A DNA stretch of 11,074 nt, taken from the NCBI GenBank assembly GCA_002401635.1, contig NVTQ01000025.1:1-11074 (forward strand). Direction: 5' to 3'. Shown here one piece after another: positions 1-6,826 of the stretch (position 1 is the first letter of the stretch; every line of letters begins with the position of its first letter). The notes beneath the pieces are model-generated. The model made no database searches. It worked only from the letters and a program-made list of their open reading frames with translations, and had not been told where the DNA came from. A program made the position numbers and the translations under genes. The stretch comes from Pseudomonadota bacterium (lineage in GTDB: Bacteria > Pseudomonadota > Zetaproteobacteria > Mariprofundales > Mariprofundaceae).

Positions 1-81
1 TCCCGTTTTATCCGTGAAATCTCGGAAATGGGTGGTGATGTTACCTCATTGGTTCCTGCGCCCGTACTTTCTCGCCTTTAA
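1..81 (+). CDS. C-terminal end of an unidentified protein (partial)
   Basis: Frame 1 is open from the window edge to a TAA at 79-81 and encodes 26 residues, ending in GGDVTSLVPAPVLSRL. The gene starts outside the window and runs convergent to the glycine cleavage operon, whose last stop codon is only 35 nt away. I do not recognise the family from this tail. The evidence that it is real is the open frame up to the stop, protein-like composition, and the natural convergent spacing. Confidence 0.5.
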   Translation, partial: SRFIREISEMGGDVTSLVPAPVLSRL

Positions 82-86
82 TACCT

Positions 87-107
87 AATGCTTATTATGC
101 GAGCATT
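87..107. terminator. Weak hairpin between convergent genes
   Basis: AATGCT at 87-92 and AGCATT at 102-107 form a 6-bp stem with a 9-nt loop, placed between the converging stop codons at 79-81 and 117-119. The stem is AT-rich and has no clean U-tract, so a bidirectional terminator role is suggested mainly by position. Confidence 0.25.
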
Positions 108-116
108 TACAAAGAA

Positions 117-1607
117 TTAGTCTGACCAAACCAATACAGGTTTCCTTGCAGCTTGCGTTTCATCCAAACGTCTACGAATCGGTTTGATCGGCGCATCATG
201 AAGTACCTGCGTATCTCCTGCCTTGCATTGCGCGGCAATTTCTAACATGGCATCACAAAAGCTATCCAAGGTTGCTTTGGATTCAGTTTCAGTTGGCTCA
301 ATAAGCATTGCCCCATGCACAATCAATGGGAAATAAACCGTCATCGGATGAAAACCCAAATCAATAAGCTGCTTGGCAATATCCAAGGTTTTTACACCAT
401 GTTTGTTCTGATATTCATCCGTAAGCAGGCATTCATGTTTACACAAACCTTCAAAAGGAACGTGATAAGCATCTTTAAGGCGGTGCAACACATAGTTGGC
501 ATTTAATACCGCATCTTGGGATATTTTATGCAAATGATTCGCCCCAAAAGCTGCAATATAAGCATGCGCACGCAGCAATACACCAACCTGACCAATCGAG
601 CCTAAAATCGTTCCGCAGGATTGCTCATCTTGTGTTTCAATACGATAATCATCACCCTCTTTAACAATACGTGGTACGGGTAAATAAGGCGCAAGGGTAT
701 CATTGACTACCACAGGTCCCGCGCCAGGACCGCCACCACCATGCGGTGTCGAGAAGGTTTTATGCACATTGATATGCAGGCAATCAATACCCATATCACC
801 TGGGCGAGCTACACCCACCAAAGCATTCAAGTTCGCACCATCACCGTACACCAAACCACCAGCATCATGCACCAATTGACAAATTTCTTTGATGTCCGAC
901 TCAAATGCGCCTGCGGTGTTCGGGTTGGTCATCATCAACGCCGCAACATCACCATCGAGGTGTTTCTTCAACTCCTCTAAATCAATGCGACCATCTGCAC
1001 CTGACTTTAATTCAACACAATGCATACCGCACAAGGCTGCTGAAGCGGGGTTGGTTCCATGTGCCGAATCAGGAACCAGCACTTTCTTGCGATGTTGCTG
1101 TCCACGCGCATCAAGGCATGAACGAATCATCATCAAACCAACCAATTCACCATGTGCGCCTGCGGCAGGTTGTAAGGTGACATCGGAAAAGCCTGCAATT
1201 TCACATAACCATGTTTGCAACTCATGCAATAATGCCAACACACCCTGCACACTATCGACGGGCTGATCAGGGTGAATATTTGCCAGACCAGACAAGCGTA
1301 CGACTTGTTCATTGACCCGTGGGTTGTATTTCATGGTGCAAGATCCAAGTGGATAAAAGCCTGTTTCAATGCTGTGGTTCCATTGCGACATACGCACAAA
1401 ATGACGCACCGTTTCAGGCTCAGACAAACCAGGGATATTGGCTGGTTTTTTACGCGCAAAAGCCTTCAATTCATCAGAAATATCACCCTGAACACCTGGC
1501 AAGCTGATGGCTTCGGCGGACTCATGGGCATGCTCAAATAATAAAGGTTCTTCATGCTGGATACCGCCAACTGCGGAATAGGTGTTTAAAGTATCATCGA
1601 CACTCAT
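117..1607 (-). CDS. gcvPB: Glycine dehydrogenase (decarboxylating) subunit 2, P-protein beta
   Basis: This is the PLP-binding half of the two-subunit P-protein. With GcvPA it decarboxylates glycine and passes the aminomethyl group to the lipoyl arm of GcvH in the cytoplasm. The 496-residue length fits the family. Visible hallmarks are ETGFYPLGSCTMKYNPR near 81-97, PAAGAHGE near 148-154, DSAHGTNPASA near 180-190, YGDGANLNA near 254-262, and HINVHKTF with the expected Schiff-base lysine K283, followed by the glycine-rich loop HGGGGPGAGP at 289-298. The ATG shares an ATGA overlap with the stop of gcvPA, so the two subunits are probably translationally coupled and made in equal amounts. It is the last gene of the folD-gcv operon. 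No defect is seen, and the identification is secure. Confidence 0.97.
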   Translation of the reverse strand: MSVDDTLNTYSAVGGIQHEEPLLFEHAHESAEAISLPGVQGDISDELKAFARKKPANIPGLSEPETVRHFVRMSQWNHSIETGFYPLGSCTMKYNPRVNEQVVRLSGLANIHPDQPVDSVQGVLALLHELQTWLCEIAGFSDVTLQPAAGAHGELVGLMMIRSCLDARGQQHRKKVLVPDSAHGTNPASAALCGMHCVELKSGADGRIDLEELKKHLDGDVAALMMTNPNTAGAFESDIKEICQLVHDAGGLVYGDGANLNALVGVARPGDMGIDCLHINVHKTFSTPHGGGGPGAGPVVVNDTLAPYLPVPRIVKEGDDYRIETQDEQSCGTILGSIGQVGVLLRAHAYIAAFGANHLHKISQDAVLNANYVLHRLKDAYHVPFEGLCKHECLLTDEYQNKHGVKTLDIAKQLIDLGFHPMTVYFPLIVHGAMLIEPTETESKATLDSFCDAMLEIAAQCKAGDTQVLHDAPIKPIRRRLDETQAARKPVLVWSD

Positions 1608-2956
1608 ACCGCCACCTCCAAGGCTGCGATATAATCTTGAATATCAGCCGCTTCAATCATTTCTGTGGTGGTTACCAAAAGATGTTTATGCTCCACCGCA
1701 TCATCCAACTGCTCAAGTGGAATGCCTGCAAAGATGTCACGCTTACGTGCTTCTTGAAGGAATAAGTCTCGTATGGCTTGGCTTGAAAAGCTCAATACAG
1801 TTTCATGGAAATGTGCGCCTTGTGCAGCAGATACACTGGCTGGCAAAGAAGATATAAGCTTGTGCAAAGCTGCTGCTGAGCGCTGAGCGACTGCTTTCAA
1901 TCCTTCATCACCCATCAGGGTCATATAAGTCGCCGCCGCAGTACACATCAAACCTTGGTTGGAACAAATATTGGATGTGGCTTTCTCACGGCGAATATGT
2001 TGCTCACGGGTGGATAACGTTAGTACAAAACCACGCTTGCCATCGGCATCAAAAGTCATGCCGCACACACGCCCTGGCATTTGTCGAACATACTTTTGTT
2101 TGCAGGTAAACAGACCCAAATGAGGTCCGCCAAAACCCATCGGAATACCCAATGATTGCCCTGAACCGACAGCAATATCTGCACCCATATCACCCGGTGA
2201 CTCAATCAACGCAAAAGCTGTGGCATCAGAGAATGCCACCACCATCAAACATTTTGCCGCATCACAAGCCGCACGCAATGGAGCCAAATCATACACCGAA
2301 CCATAAAAATCAGGGTATTGCACAATCACACAGGCCGTTTTTTCATCAATCGCAGCAATGATGTTGTTTATATCTGTGCCAAAACCTTCCCCATCCATCG
2401 CAACTTCAACATATTCACCTTCAAGGCGAGATAAATAGTTTTGTGTTACCGAGCGATAACGTGGATTCACCGAGCCAGCCATAACAATGCGGGACTTGCG
2501 TGTCACACGGCGTGCCATCAAGGCTGCTTCTGCTGTGGCTGTGGCTGCTTCATACATCGAAGCATTGGACACATCCATACCCGTTAAACGCGCCACCATG
2601 GTTTGAAATTCAAAAAGTGTTTGCAATGTTCCTTGCGCAATTTCAGGTTGATAAGGCGTGTATGCAGTTAAAAACTCACCACGCGAAATCACATAATCCA
2701 CCACAGCTGGAACAAAATGATGGTATGTACCACCACCCAAGAAACAACGTGTATTACCCGCATGCCGATTCTGCTCAGATGCTTGGGTAAATTTACGCAC
2801 AATCGCCGCTTCAGATAAAGCATCAGGCAAATGCAAACTATCTTGTTCAAGATGAAATTCCTTAGGAATATCAGCAAACAAATCAGACATCGTATTCATG
2901 CCCATGCTTTCAAGCATGGCGTTTCGATCAGTGTCTGTATGGGGTAAAAATCTCAT
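1604..2956 (-). CDS. gcvPA: Glycine dehydrogenase (decarboxylating) subunit 1, P-protein alpha
   Basis: This is the N-terminal-type half of the bipartite glycine decarboxylase and partners GcvPB. It has 450 residues, normal for the family. It begins with the typical MRFLPHTDTDRNAML and carries FLGGGTYHHFVPAVVDY near 72-88, TAYTPYQPEIAQGTLQ near 98-113, GMDVSNASMYEAATA near 126-140, and a glycine-rich segment SLGIPMGFGGPHLGL around residue 270-285. It lacks the PLP lysine, as expected for this subunit. The start is supported by the family N-terminus and by GAG in the sequence CTGAGAG shortly upstream on the coding strand. It is separated from gcvH by 70 nt holding a foldback sequence, and it overlaps gcvPB by ATGA. 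Confidence 0.97.
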   Translation of the reverse strand: MRFLPHTDTDRNAMLESMGMNTMSDLFADIPKEFHLEQDSLHLPDALSEAAIVRKFTQASEQNRHAGNTRCFLGGGTYHHFVPAVVDYVISRGEFLTAYTPYQPEIAQGTLQTLFEFQTMVARLTGMDVSNASMYEAATATAEAALMARRVTRKSRIVMAGSVNPRYRSVTQNYLSRLEGEYVEVAMDGEGFGTDINNIIAAIDEKTACVIVQYPDFYGSVYDLAPLRAACDAAKCLMVVAFSDATAFALIESPGDMGADIAVGSGQSLGIPMGFGGPHLGLFTCKQKYVRQMPGRVCGMTFDADGKRGFVLTLSTREQHIRREKATSNICSNQGLMCTAAATYMTLMGDEGLKAVAQRSAAALHKLISSLPASVSAAQGAHFHETVLSFSSQAIRDLFLQEARKRDIFAGIPLEQLDDAVEHKHLLVTTTEMIEAADIQDYIAALEVAV

Positions 2957-2969
2957 CGTTGACTCTCAG

Positions 2970-3023
2970 ACCACAAAAACAAAAGAGCACAAAAAACTTC
3001 GTGCCCTTCGCATGCTTCGTGGT
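2970..3023 (-). repeat. Intra-operon foldback repeat (CACGAAG type)
   Basis: Read on the coding strand, one arm has ACCACGAAGCATGCGAAGGG then CACGAAG, and the other ends in TTTTGTTTTTGTGGT. The arms are imperfect inverted repeats. Many of the DNA mismatches are C-to-T, so in RNA they would be G-U pairs, giving a hairpin about 25 bp long in the operon mRNA. It begins 3 nt after the gcvH stop codon and ends 13 nt before the gcvPA start. The CACGAAG heptamer is repeated within it; similar CTTCGTG-rich repeats are, from memory, dispersed in many bacterial genomes. A role in mRNA processing, stability or partial attenuation between gcvH and gcvPA is inference. Confidence 0.6.
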
Positions 3024-3026
3024 GAA

Positions 3027-3401
3027 TTATTCTTCTAAAAAGGTTGTATATTCGTCATCAGACATCAATTCGTCCGAATTACCCGACATCTTCACCTTGG
3101 CAATCCAGCCTGCACCATAAGGCTCGGTATTCAGCTTTTCAGGCTCGCTTTCAAGCAGCGTATTCACTTCAATCACTTCACCTGCCACAGGTGCATAAAT
3201 ATCCGATACCGCTTTTACAGATTCAACCACGGCATAAGCTTCCGCCGCATCCACGCTGCGACCAATTTCAGGCAGTTCCACAAATACAATATCACCCAAG
3301 GCTTCTTGGGCATGATCAGAGATGCCGAATGTCGCGGTATCGCCTTCGATGCGCACCCACTCGTGTTCTTTGGTATACTTTAAATCAGCAGGAATTGACA
3401 T
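3027..3401 (-). CDS. gcvH: Glycine cleavage system H protein (lipoyl carrier)
   Basis: GcvH is the lipoylated shuttle that carries the methylamine intermediate from the P-protein to the T-protein and is reoxidised by the L-protein. At 124 residues it has the standard size. The N-terminus MSIPADLKYTKEHEW and the lipoylation motif VVESVKAVSDIYAP are typical; K63 is the expected lipoyl attachment lysine. The C-terminal GAGWIAKVK and DEYTTFLEE segments also fit. A strong ribosome binding site (GGGAGAGG) lies just before the ATG at 3401. The gene sits 26 nt after gcvT. No L-protein gene or lipoylation genes are in this window. Confidence 0.97.
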   Translation of the reverse strand: MSIPADLKYTKEHEWVRIEGDTATFGISDHAQEALGDIVFVELPEIGRSVDAAEAYAVVESVKAVSDIYAPVAGEVIEVNTLLESEPEKLNTEPYGAGWIAKVKMSGNSDELMSDDEYTTFLEE

Positions 3402-3427
3402 ATTTCCTCTCCCTTAAACCTTCTAAG

Positions 3428-4531
3428 TTACTTTTTAACGTTACTTCTTACAAAAGGCAACGATGCCCGTTCGGCAGCTACCAGCTTACCTCGAATCTCA
3501 ATGCTGACATCACCCTCAATTGCATGCTCTGGTTTCACATACGCAAGCGCAACACCGCCAGCCATGGGCGAATGCATGCCCGAAGTTACTTCACCACTTT
3601 CAATACCATCCACGAAGACTTTATAATGCTCGCGAGGAATGCCTCGGTCTGTAAGTTTTAAGGCAATCAAGCGTTGCTTTACACCCTCAGATTTGCGTGT
3701 TTCTACCGCAGACTTCCCAATAAAATTGCCCTTATCCAACTTGGTAATCCACATCAACTTGGCTTCTACAGGTGTCACTACATCCGAGATTTCATGCCCA
3801 TAAAGCGCATAACCCATTTCTGTGCGCAACATATCACGCGCCGCCAAACCAATCGGCACAGCACCACCTACAAGCAATGCATTCCAAACTTCAGCCGCAA
3901 TCGCATTGGGAATATAAATTTCAAAACCATCTTCGCCTGTGTAGCCCGTACGCGAAATGATGCCACCTGCACTGCCCCCAGTCGGACCAATCTTACCTCT
4001 GGAAAACTTGTAATAGCCGATACTTTCCAAATCTATTTCGGTCAATGCCTGCAACGCGGCTTGTGCTTTTGCGCCTTGCAATGCCAATAATGTGGTGCCA
4101 TCGGACTCATCCGTTACGGTGACATCAAAGTTTGTAGCTTCTTGTTGCAAATGTGCCACATCTTTATGCCGATTTGCCGCATTGATGCACAAATAATATG
4201 CCTCATCATTGATTTTATACGTGGTAATATCATCAATAAATGTGCCCTGCTCATTGAGCAGCGCCGAATATTGCACCTGCCCATCAACCAGCTTGGACAC
4301 ATCATTGGTGGTCACATATTGTAAAAAATCCAATGCGCCCACACCTTCCACACGCACCTGCCCCATATGTGTGATGTCAAAGATGCCAGCCGCACCTTCA
4401 CGCACAGCAGTGTACTCTTTGAGCGCGCCATTTTTATATTGCACAGGCAATTCATAACCTGCAAATGGTACGATTTTTCCACCCGATGCTATATGCGCAT
4501 CAAATAGCGGTGTTTTCAATAGTTCACTCAC
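3428..4531 (-). CDS. gcvT: Aminomethyltransferase, glycine cleavage T protein
   Basis: GcvT moves the methylene group from lipoyl-bound aminomethyl on GcvH to tetrahydrofolate and releases ammonia. Visible family features include [20 protein letters not shown] and AGYELPVQY at the N-terminus, [20 protein letters not shown] (the Asp pair falls at residues 100-101 with the start used here, matching the catalytic Asp region), [31 protein letters not shown], and [16 protein letters not shown]. The frame is also open to ATGs at 4537 and 4546. I prefer the GTG at 4531 because it begins the protein at VSELLKTP like other family members, sits 6 nt after a GGGGG run, and gives a compact 8-nt GTGAGTGA overlap with the folD stop. 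With the GTG the product is 367 residues, with the ATG at 4546 it is 372. Confidence 0.95.
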   Translation of the reverse strand: MSELLKTPLFDAHIASGGKIVPFAGYELPVQYKNGALKEYTAVREGAAGIFDITHMGQVRVEGVGALDFLQYVTTNDVSKLVDGQVQYSALLNEQGTFIDDITTYKINDEAYYLCINAANRHKDVAHLQQEATNFDVTVTDESDGTTLLALQGAKAQAALQALTEIDLESIGYYKFSRGKIGPTGGSAGGIISRTGYTGEDGFEIYIPNAIAAEVWNALLVGGAVPIGLAARDMLRTEMGYALYGHEISDVVTPVEAKLMWITKLDKGNFIGKSAVETRKSEGVKQRLIALKLTDRGIPREHYKVFVDGIESGEVTSGMHSPMAGGVALAYVKPEHAIEGDVSIEIRGKLVAAERASLPFVRSNVKK

Positions 4532-5411
4532 CTGCATCCCCCACATGTACTTTAAATGCCTGAATAGTGTTGGCGAGCAACATGGTGATGGTCATCGGCC
4601 CGACACCACCCGGTACAGGTGTAACCCAAGCAGCACGTTTCGATGCTTCGGCGAAATCAACATCACCCGTCAACGAGCCATTTTCAAGACGATGAATGCC
4701 AACATCAATCACTGTTGCACCTTTTTTAATCCATGCGCCTTGAATCAGCCCCTGTTTACCTGCCGCCGCAACCACAATATCGGCGCGTTCAATATGGCTT
4801 TGTAAATTCTTCGTAAAACGATGGCACACTGTGACCGTTGCACCAGCCAATAAAAGCTCCATAGCCATCGGCCTGCCCACAATATTCGAAGCTCCAACAA
4901 TCACCGCCTCTTTGCCATGCAAATCCTGCCCCGTTTCTTCAAGCAGTTTCATGCAACCGTAGGGCGTGCAAGAGCGTAATGTAGGCTGGCGAACCGTTAA
5001 ACAGCCAACATTGTATGGGTGAAAACCATCCACATCCTTGCTTGGGTTAATAGCACTTAAAATCGCATCCGAATGAATATGCGCAGGCACAGGCAACTGC
5101 ACCAAAATACCATCCACCTTGGGGTCTGCATTCAATTCGCTAATCAAACCCAACAAATGTTGTTGTGTGGTCTCACTGGGTAGCTCGTAGGAAAACGAAG
5201 CAATGCCTGCTTTTTCACAGCCAATCTTTTTATTTTTCACATACACATGCGAAGCAGGGTCAGAACCAACAATAATCACCGCCAAACCTGGAGAACGCCC
5301 ATGTTTCTGCGATAAAATAGTGGATTCATCGTGCATGGCAGCACGCATACGTTCGGCAAGCGCCTTGCCATCAAGAATTTGGGCGGAAGTTGTCTGAGTC
5401 ATATCCCGCAT
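4524..5411 (-). CDS. folD: Bifunctional methylene-THF dehydrogenase / methenyl-THF cyclohydrolase
   Basis: FolD interconverts 5,10-methylene-, methenyl- and 10-formyl-tetrahydrofolate with NADP, so it uses the methylene-THF made by the glycine cleavage system encoded directly downstream. The protein has 295 residues. Motifs seen in order are [17 protein letters not shown] with the conserved Tyr and Lys, [39 protein letters not shown], the dinucleotide-binding [30 protein letters not shown], and the C-terminal [21 protein letters not shown] replaces the more usual GRS in the nucleotide loop, a tolerated variation. Two in-frame ATGs, at 5411 and 5402, are possible starts and neither has a clear Shine-Dalgarno. 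It is the first gene of the operon, with a promoter candidate about 65 nt upstream. Confidence 0.97.
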   Translation of the reverse strand: MRDMTQTTSAQILDGKALAERMRAAMHDESTILSQKHGRSPGLAVIIVGSDPASHVYVKNKKIGCEKAGIASFSYELPSETTQQHLLGLISELNADPKVDGILVQLPVPAHIHSDAILSAINPSKDVDGFHPYNVGCLTVRQPTLRSCTPYGCMKLLEETGQDLHGKEAVIVGASNIVGRPMAMELLLAGATVTVCHRFTKNLQSHIERADIVVAAAGKQGLIQGAWIKKGATVIDVGIHRLENGSLTGDVDFAEASKRAAWVTPVPGGVGPMTITMLLANTIQAFKVHVGDAGE

Positions 5412-5473
5412 TGTGACAAAGGTTTTTCTTTTCGTAAATCAACCATTTACTGTAGGGCTAGGTAAGTATTTAA

Positions 5474-5501
5474 TTTATAGGGTTAGCAATTTTCATTTCA
5501 A
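5474..5501 (-). promoter_or_regulatory. Sigma-70 promoter candidate for the folD-gcv operon
   Basis: On the minus strand TTGAAA (5501-5496) and TATAAA (5479-5474) are separated by 16 bp, each matching 5 of 6 consensus bases. Transcription would start near 5466 and leave a leader of roughly 55-65 nt before folD. That is too short for a typical glycine riboswitch aptamer, and no riboswitch-like core was recognised here. Confidence 0.6.
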
Positions 5502-5523
5502 CCAATATAGGTTCATCATACCA

Positions 5524-5538
5524 AATAAAACCGTCCCC
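5524..5538 (+). repeat. Short dispersed motif AATAAAACCGTCCCC, left copy
   Basis: AATAAAACCGTCCCC occurs here in plus orientation. A nearly identical inverted copy (GGGGACGGTTTATT, one A fewer) lies at 7855-7868. The two copies bracket almost exactly the accessory island between folD and the lipoprotein/aminotransferase region. From memory, GGGGACGG-type words recur in intergenic repeats of many proteobacteria; this could not be verified here. Confidence 0.45.
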
Positions 5539-5556
5539 TTTACAACGTTTACCTGA

Positions 5557-5604
5557 TTGACAACGACCATTAAAGTGACCATTATGATTATAATGATCAC
5601 TTTA
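5557..5604 (+). promoter_or_regulatory. Promoter and palindromic operator of the toxin-antitoxin operon
   Basis: A perfect TTGACA at 5557-5562 is followed 17 bp later by CATTAT at 5580-5585; a TATAAT also lies at 5589-5594 but is too far from this -35. Overlapping the -10 is an inverted repeat: TAAAGTGACCATTAT (5571-5585) and ATAATGATCACTTTA (5590-5604) match at 14 of 15 positions around a 4-bp centre. The word GACCATTA is also directly repeated at 5565-5572 and 5577-5584, a 12-bp step. Autorepression by the antitoxin or toxin-antitoxin complex at such palindromes is known for Phd/YefM systems; its action here is inferred from position. Confidence 0.65.
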
Positions 5605-5618
5605 GAGAGGTTTAAGCT

Positions 5619-5861
5619 ATGCAGTCAATCGCAGCCAAAGAAGCCAAGACACACTTCGGGGAACTTATGGACACAGTACAACGTGAGCCTGTAAGCATTA
5701 AAAAATATGGTCGAGCTGTGGCAGTAATCATGTCTGTACAAGAGTACAAACAACTTAAACTTGAAAGGTTAAGGGCGAGATTGTCTATTGGCGAGCTCCA
5801 ACTGGACAGAGCCCAAGCGGTGGATGGGCGAACCTTCTTTCAAGGGCTTACTCAAGAATAA
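5619..5861 (+). CDS. Type II antitoxin, Phd/YefM family
   Basis: This 80-residue protein starts MQSIAAKEAKTHFGELMD and continues REPVSIKKYGRAVAVIMSVQEYKQL, the standard Phd/YefM DNA-binding fold (a helix-strand start, then an IxKxGRxVAVxxS-type core). The C-terminal half (residues ~50-80, RLRARLSIGELQLDRAQAVDG and following) should be the flexible toxin-binding tail. A strong AGAGAGG ribosome site lies 8 nt before the ATG. Its stop codon is 2 nt before the GTG of the toxin gene. It would neutralise ParE and repress its own promoter through the palindrome just upstream (family knowledge). It runs opposite to both flanking operons, consistent with acquisition as a module. Confidence 0.9.
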   Translation: MQSIAAKEAKTHFGELMDTVQREPVSIKKYGRAVAVIMSVQEYKQLKLERLRARLSIGELQLDRAQAVDGRTFFQGLTQE

Positions 5862-5863
5862 AG

Positions 5864-6160
5864 GTGACCACATATCTTCTTTCTGAACTTGCTCAGCAGG
5901 ATATTCTTAGCATCCGTGAATACAGCATGGAACAATGGGGAAAAGTACAGACCAATACATATTTAACCTTGTTACAACAACGGCTTGAATGGCTGGCAGG
6001 CAACCCTGCACTGGGCAAAAAAAGAGATGAAATCAAAGCAGGGTACTTTAGCTTCTTAGAGGGCAGGCACATCATTTTTTACCGCCATGCTCATAATGGC
6101 ATTGAAGTTATGTCTATAACCCATCAAAGTGAAGATATTGATACTCATTTCAACAGTTAG
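5864..6160 (+). CDS. Type II toxin, RelE/ParE family (ParE-like), copy 1
   Basis: The 98-residue protein has the ParE layout: a helical hairpin with DILSIREYSMEQWG near residues 13-26, ERLEWLAGNP-like helix 2 (RLEWLAGNPALGKKRDEI), then the strand pair with YFSFLEGRHIIFYRHAHNGIEVMSI and the ending HQSEDIDTHF. The GRHIIFYR core and terminal HQ.xD element are typical of ParE gyrase inhibitors, though the target is not proven by sequence. Translation probably starts at GTG 5864, directly after the antitoxin stop, because the next residues (TTYLLSELAQQDI) match the family N-terminus. Expression is likely coupled to the antitoxin. It appears intact. A 305-bp stretch from 5871 to 6175 recurs at 6522-6826. 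Confidence 0.9.
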   Translation: MTTYLLSELAQQDILSIREYSMEQWGKVQTNTYLTLLQQRLEWLAGNPALGKKRDEIKAGYFSFLEGRHIIFYRHAHNGIEVMSITHQSEDIDTHFNS

Positions 6161-6277
6161 TGCAAAAAAACTATAAATTTAAACAATAAAATGTGCGAAT
6201 CAAACCCCGACCCCATCAGTTCTCAAAACCCTTTTATGTGAGGGGAAGCAGCCCCCCCTTTGCAAGGCTGCGCCGAA

Positions 6278-6335
6278 GTATGGAAGCTTAAAAAGGATTA
6301 GCGCAGTAACACGCGCCCTTTTTAAGCTTGCATAC
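6278..6335. repeat. Long foldback (18 of 19 bp arms)
   Basis: GTATGGAAGCTTAAAAAGG (6278-6296) and CCTTTTTAAGCTTGCATAC (6317-6335) pair at 18 of 19 positions, with a single G-G mismatch. Inside the 20-nt loop a second small GCGC/GCGC stem is possible (6301-6304 with 6313-6316). Outside, CTGCG and CGCAG extend the symmetry after a short bulge. It has no poly-U tail, so it is not a standard terminator. Confidence 0.65.
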
Positions 6336-6364
6336 GCAGGAAATAAGCAGCATATCAAGGGTGG

Positions 6365-6397
6365 TTTCTTTGCTTCGTTTCTTTGACAGCAAAGAAA
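6365..6397. repeat. TTTCTTTGC / GCAAAGAAA inverted repeat
   Basis: A perfect 9-bp inverted repeat (6365-6373 and 6389-6397) with a 15-nt spacer that itself contains another TTTCTTTG. Similar TTTCTTTG-rich foldbacks are, from memory, a recurrent intergenic repeat of proteobacteria. It is followed at 6403-6416 by AGCCC-AAAA-GGGCT, which may be part of the same element. Confidence 0.5.
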
Positions 6398-6493
6398 TGA
6401 CGAGCCCAAAAGGGCTAATATTTATTCAATAAACAGGGTATTCTTTCTTGAGTTCAACATTCAAGCCCCCCCTTACGCCCAACAGGGAATGCT

Positions 6494-6513
6494 TGATTGC
6501 AAGACCTGACCCT
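6494..6513 (+). repeat. Short dispersed motif, plus copy of an inverted pair
   Basis: TGATTGCAAGACCTGACCCT lies directly before the second ParE copy, and the ParE homology begins 9 nt later, at 6522. The same 20-mer with one change occurs inverted at 7755-7774. A degenerate relative follows both ParE copies (TGTGCGAATCAA at 6192-6203 and 7007-7018). This makes it a likely rearrangement boundary. Confidence 0.5.
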
Positions 6514-6811
6514 AAAAGTTCCATATCTTCTTTCGGAACTTGCTCAGCAGGATATTCTTAGTATCCGTGAATACAGCATGGAACAATGGGGAAACGTACA
6601 GACCAATACATATTTAACCTTGTTACAACAACGGCTTGAATGGCTGGCAGGCAACCCTGCACTGGGCAAAAAAAGAGATGAAATCAAAGCAGGGTACTTT
6701 AGCTTCTTAGAGGGTAGGCATATCATTTTTTACCGCCATGCTAATGATGGCATTGAAATTATATCTATCATCCACCAAAGTGAAGATATTGATGCCCATT
6801 TCAACAGTTAG
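6497..6811 (+). CDS. ParE-like toxin, copy 2 without antitoxin
   Basis: The open frame repeats nearly the whole ParE toxin from PYLLSELAQQ onward. About 16 nucleotide changes over the aligned 305 bp (counted by eye) are concentrated in the 3' third, with no indel, and the reading frame is intact. Amino-acid changes include K-to-N after MEQWG and a run of substitutions in the last 30 residues (HANDGIEIISIIHQ). No antitoxin gene or operator is present. The original GTG start region is replaced by a dispersed motif, so translation would need the TTG at 6497, which has only a weak AGGGA upstream. It may be silent, or an orphan toxin neutralised in trans by the intact antitoxin; this is inference. 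Treat as a probable non-expressed or degenerate copy. Confidence 0.6.
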   Translation: MQDLTLKVPYLLSELAQQDILSIREYSMEQWGNVQTNTYLTLLQQRLEWLAGNPALGKKRDEIKAGYFSFLEGRHIIFYRHANDGIEIISIIHQSEDIDAHFNS

Positions 6812-6826
6812 TGCAAGAAACCTATA

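Larger units (their letters stand above)
6161..6496. other. Non-coding spacer between the two ParE copies, made of foldback sequences
   Basis: No convincing gene is seen in this 336-bp stretch. It contains a GCAGCC/GGCTGC hairpin (6248-6271) and a long foldback (6278-6335). TTTCTTTGC and GCAAAGAAA form 9-bp arms at 6365-6397, and AGCCC-AAAA-GGGCT forms a tetraloop hairpin at 6403-6416. The density of nested inverted repeats suggests one composite dispersed repeat rather than regulatory DNA of the toxin copies. Short minus-strand open frames here overlap the repeats and have no family likeness. Confidence 0.6.

Noticed and set aside
3044..3661. Plus-strand 205-codon frame antisense to gcvH and gcvT
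   Set aside because: It is a long shadow frame opposite two well-supported genes, with no domain or ribosome binding site.
5412..5473. Glycine riboswitch in the leader of the folD-gcv operon
   Set aside because: The leader after the promoter candidate is only about 55-65 nt, and no aptamer-like conserved core or expression platform was recognised.
6151..6200. Integron attC site after the toxin gene, since ParE cassettes are common in integrons
   Set aside because: A GTTAG word is present, but the paired RYYYAAC/GTTRRRY core sites with the expected spacing could not be found around either ParE copy.
6200..6409. Minus-strand 69-codon frame as a small protein gene
   Set aside because: It lies fully inside foldback repeats, has no ribosome site or family likeness, and its composition follows the repeats.
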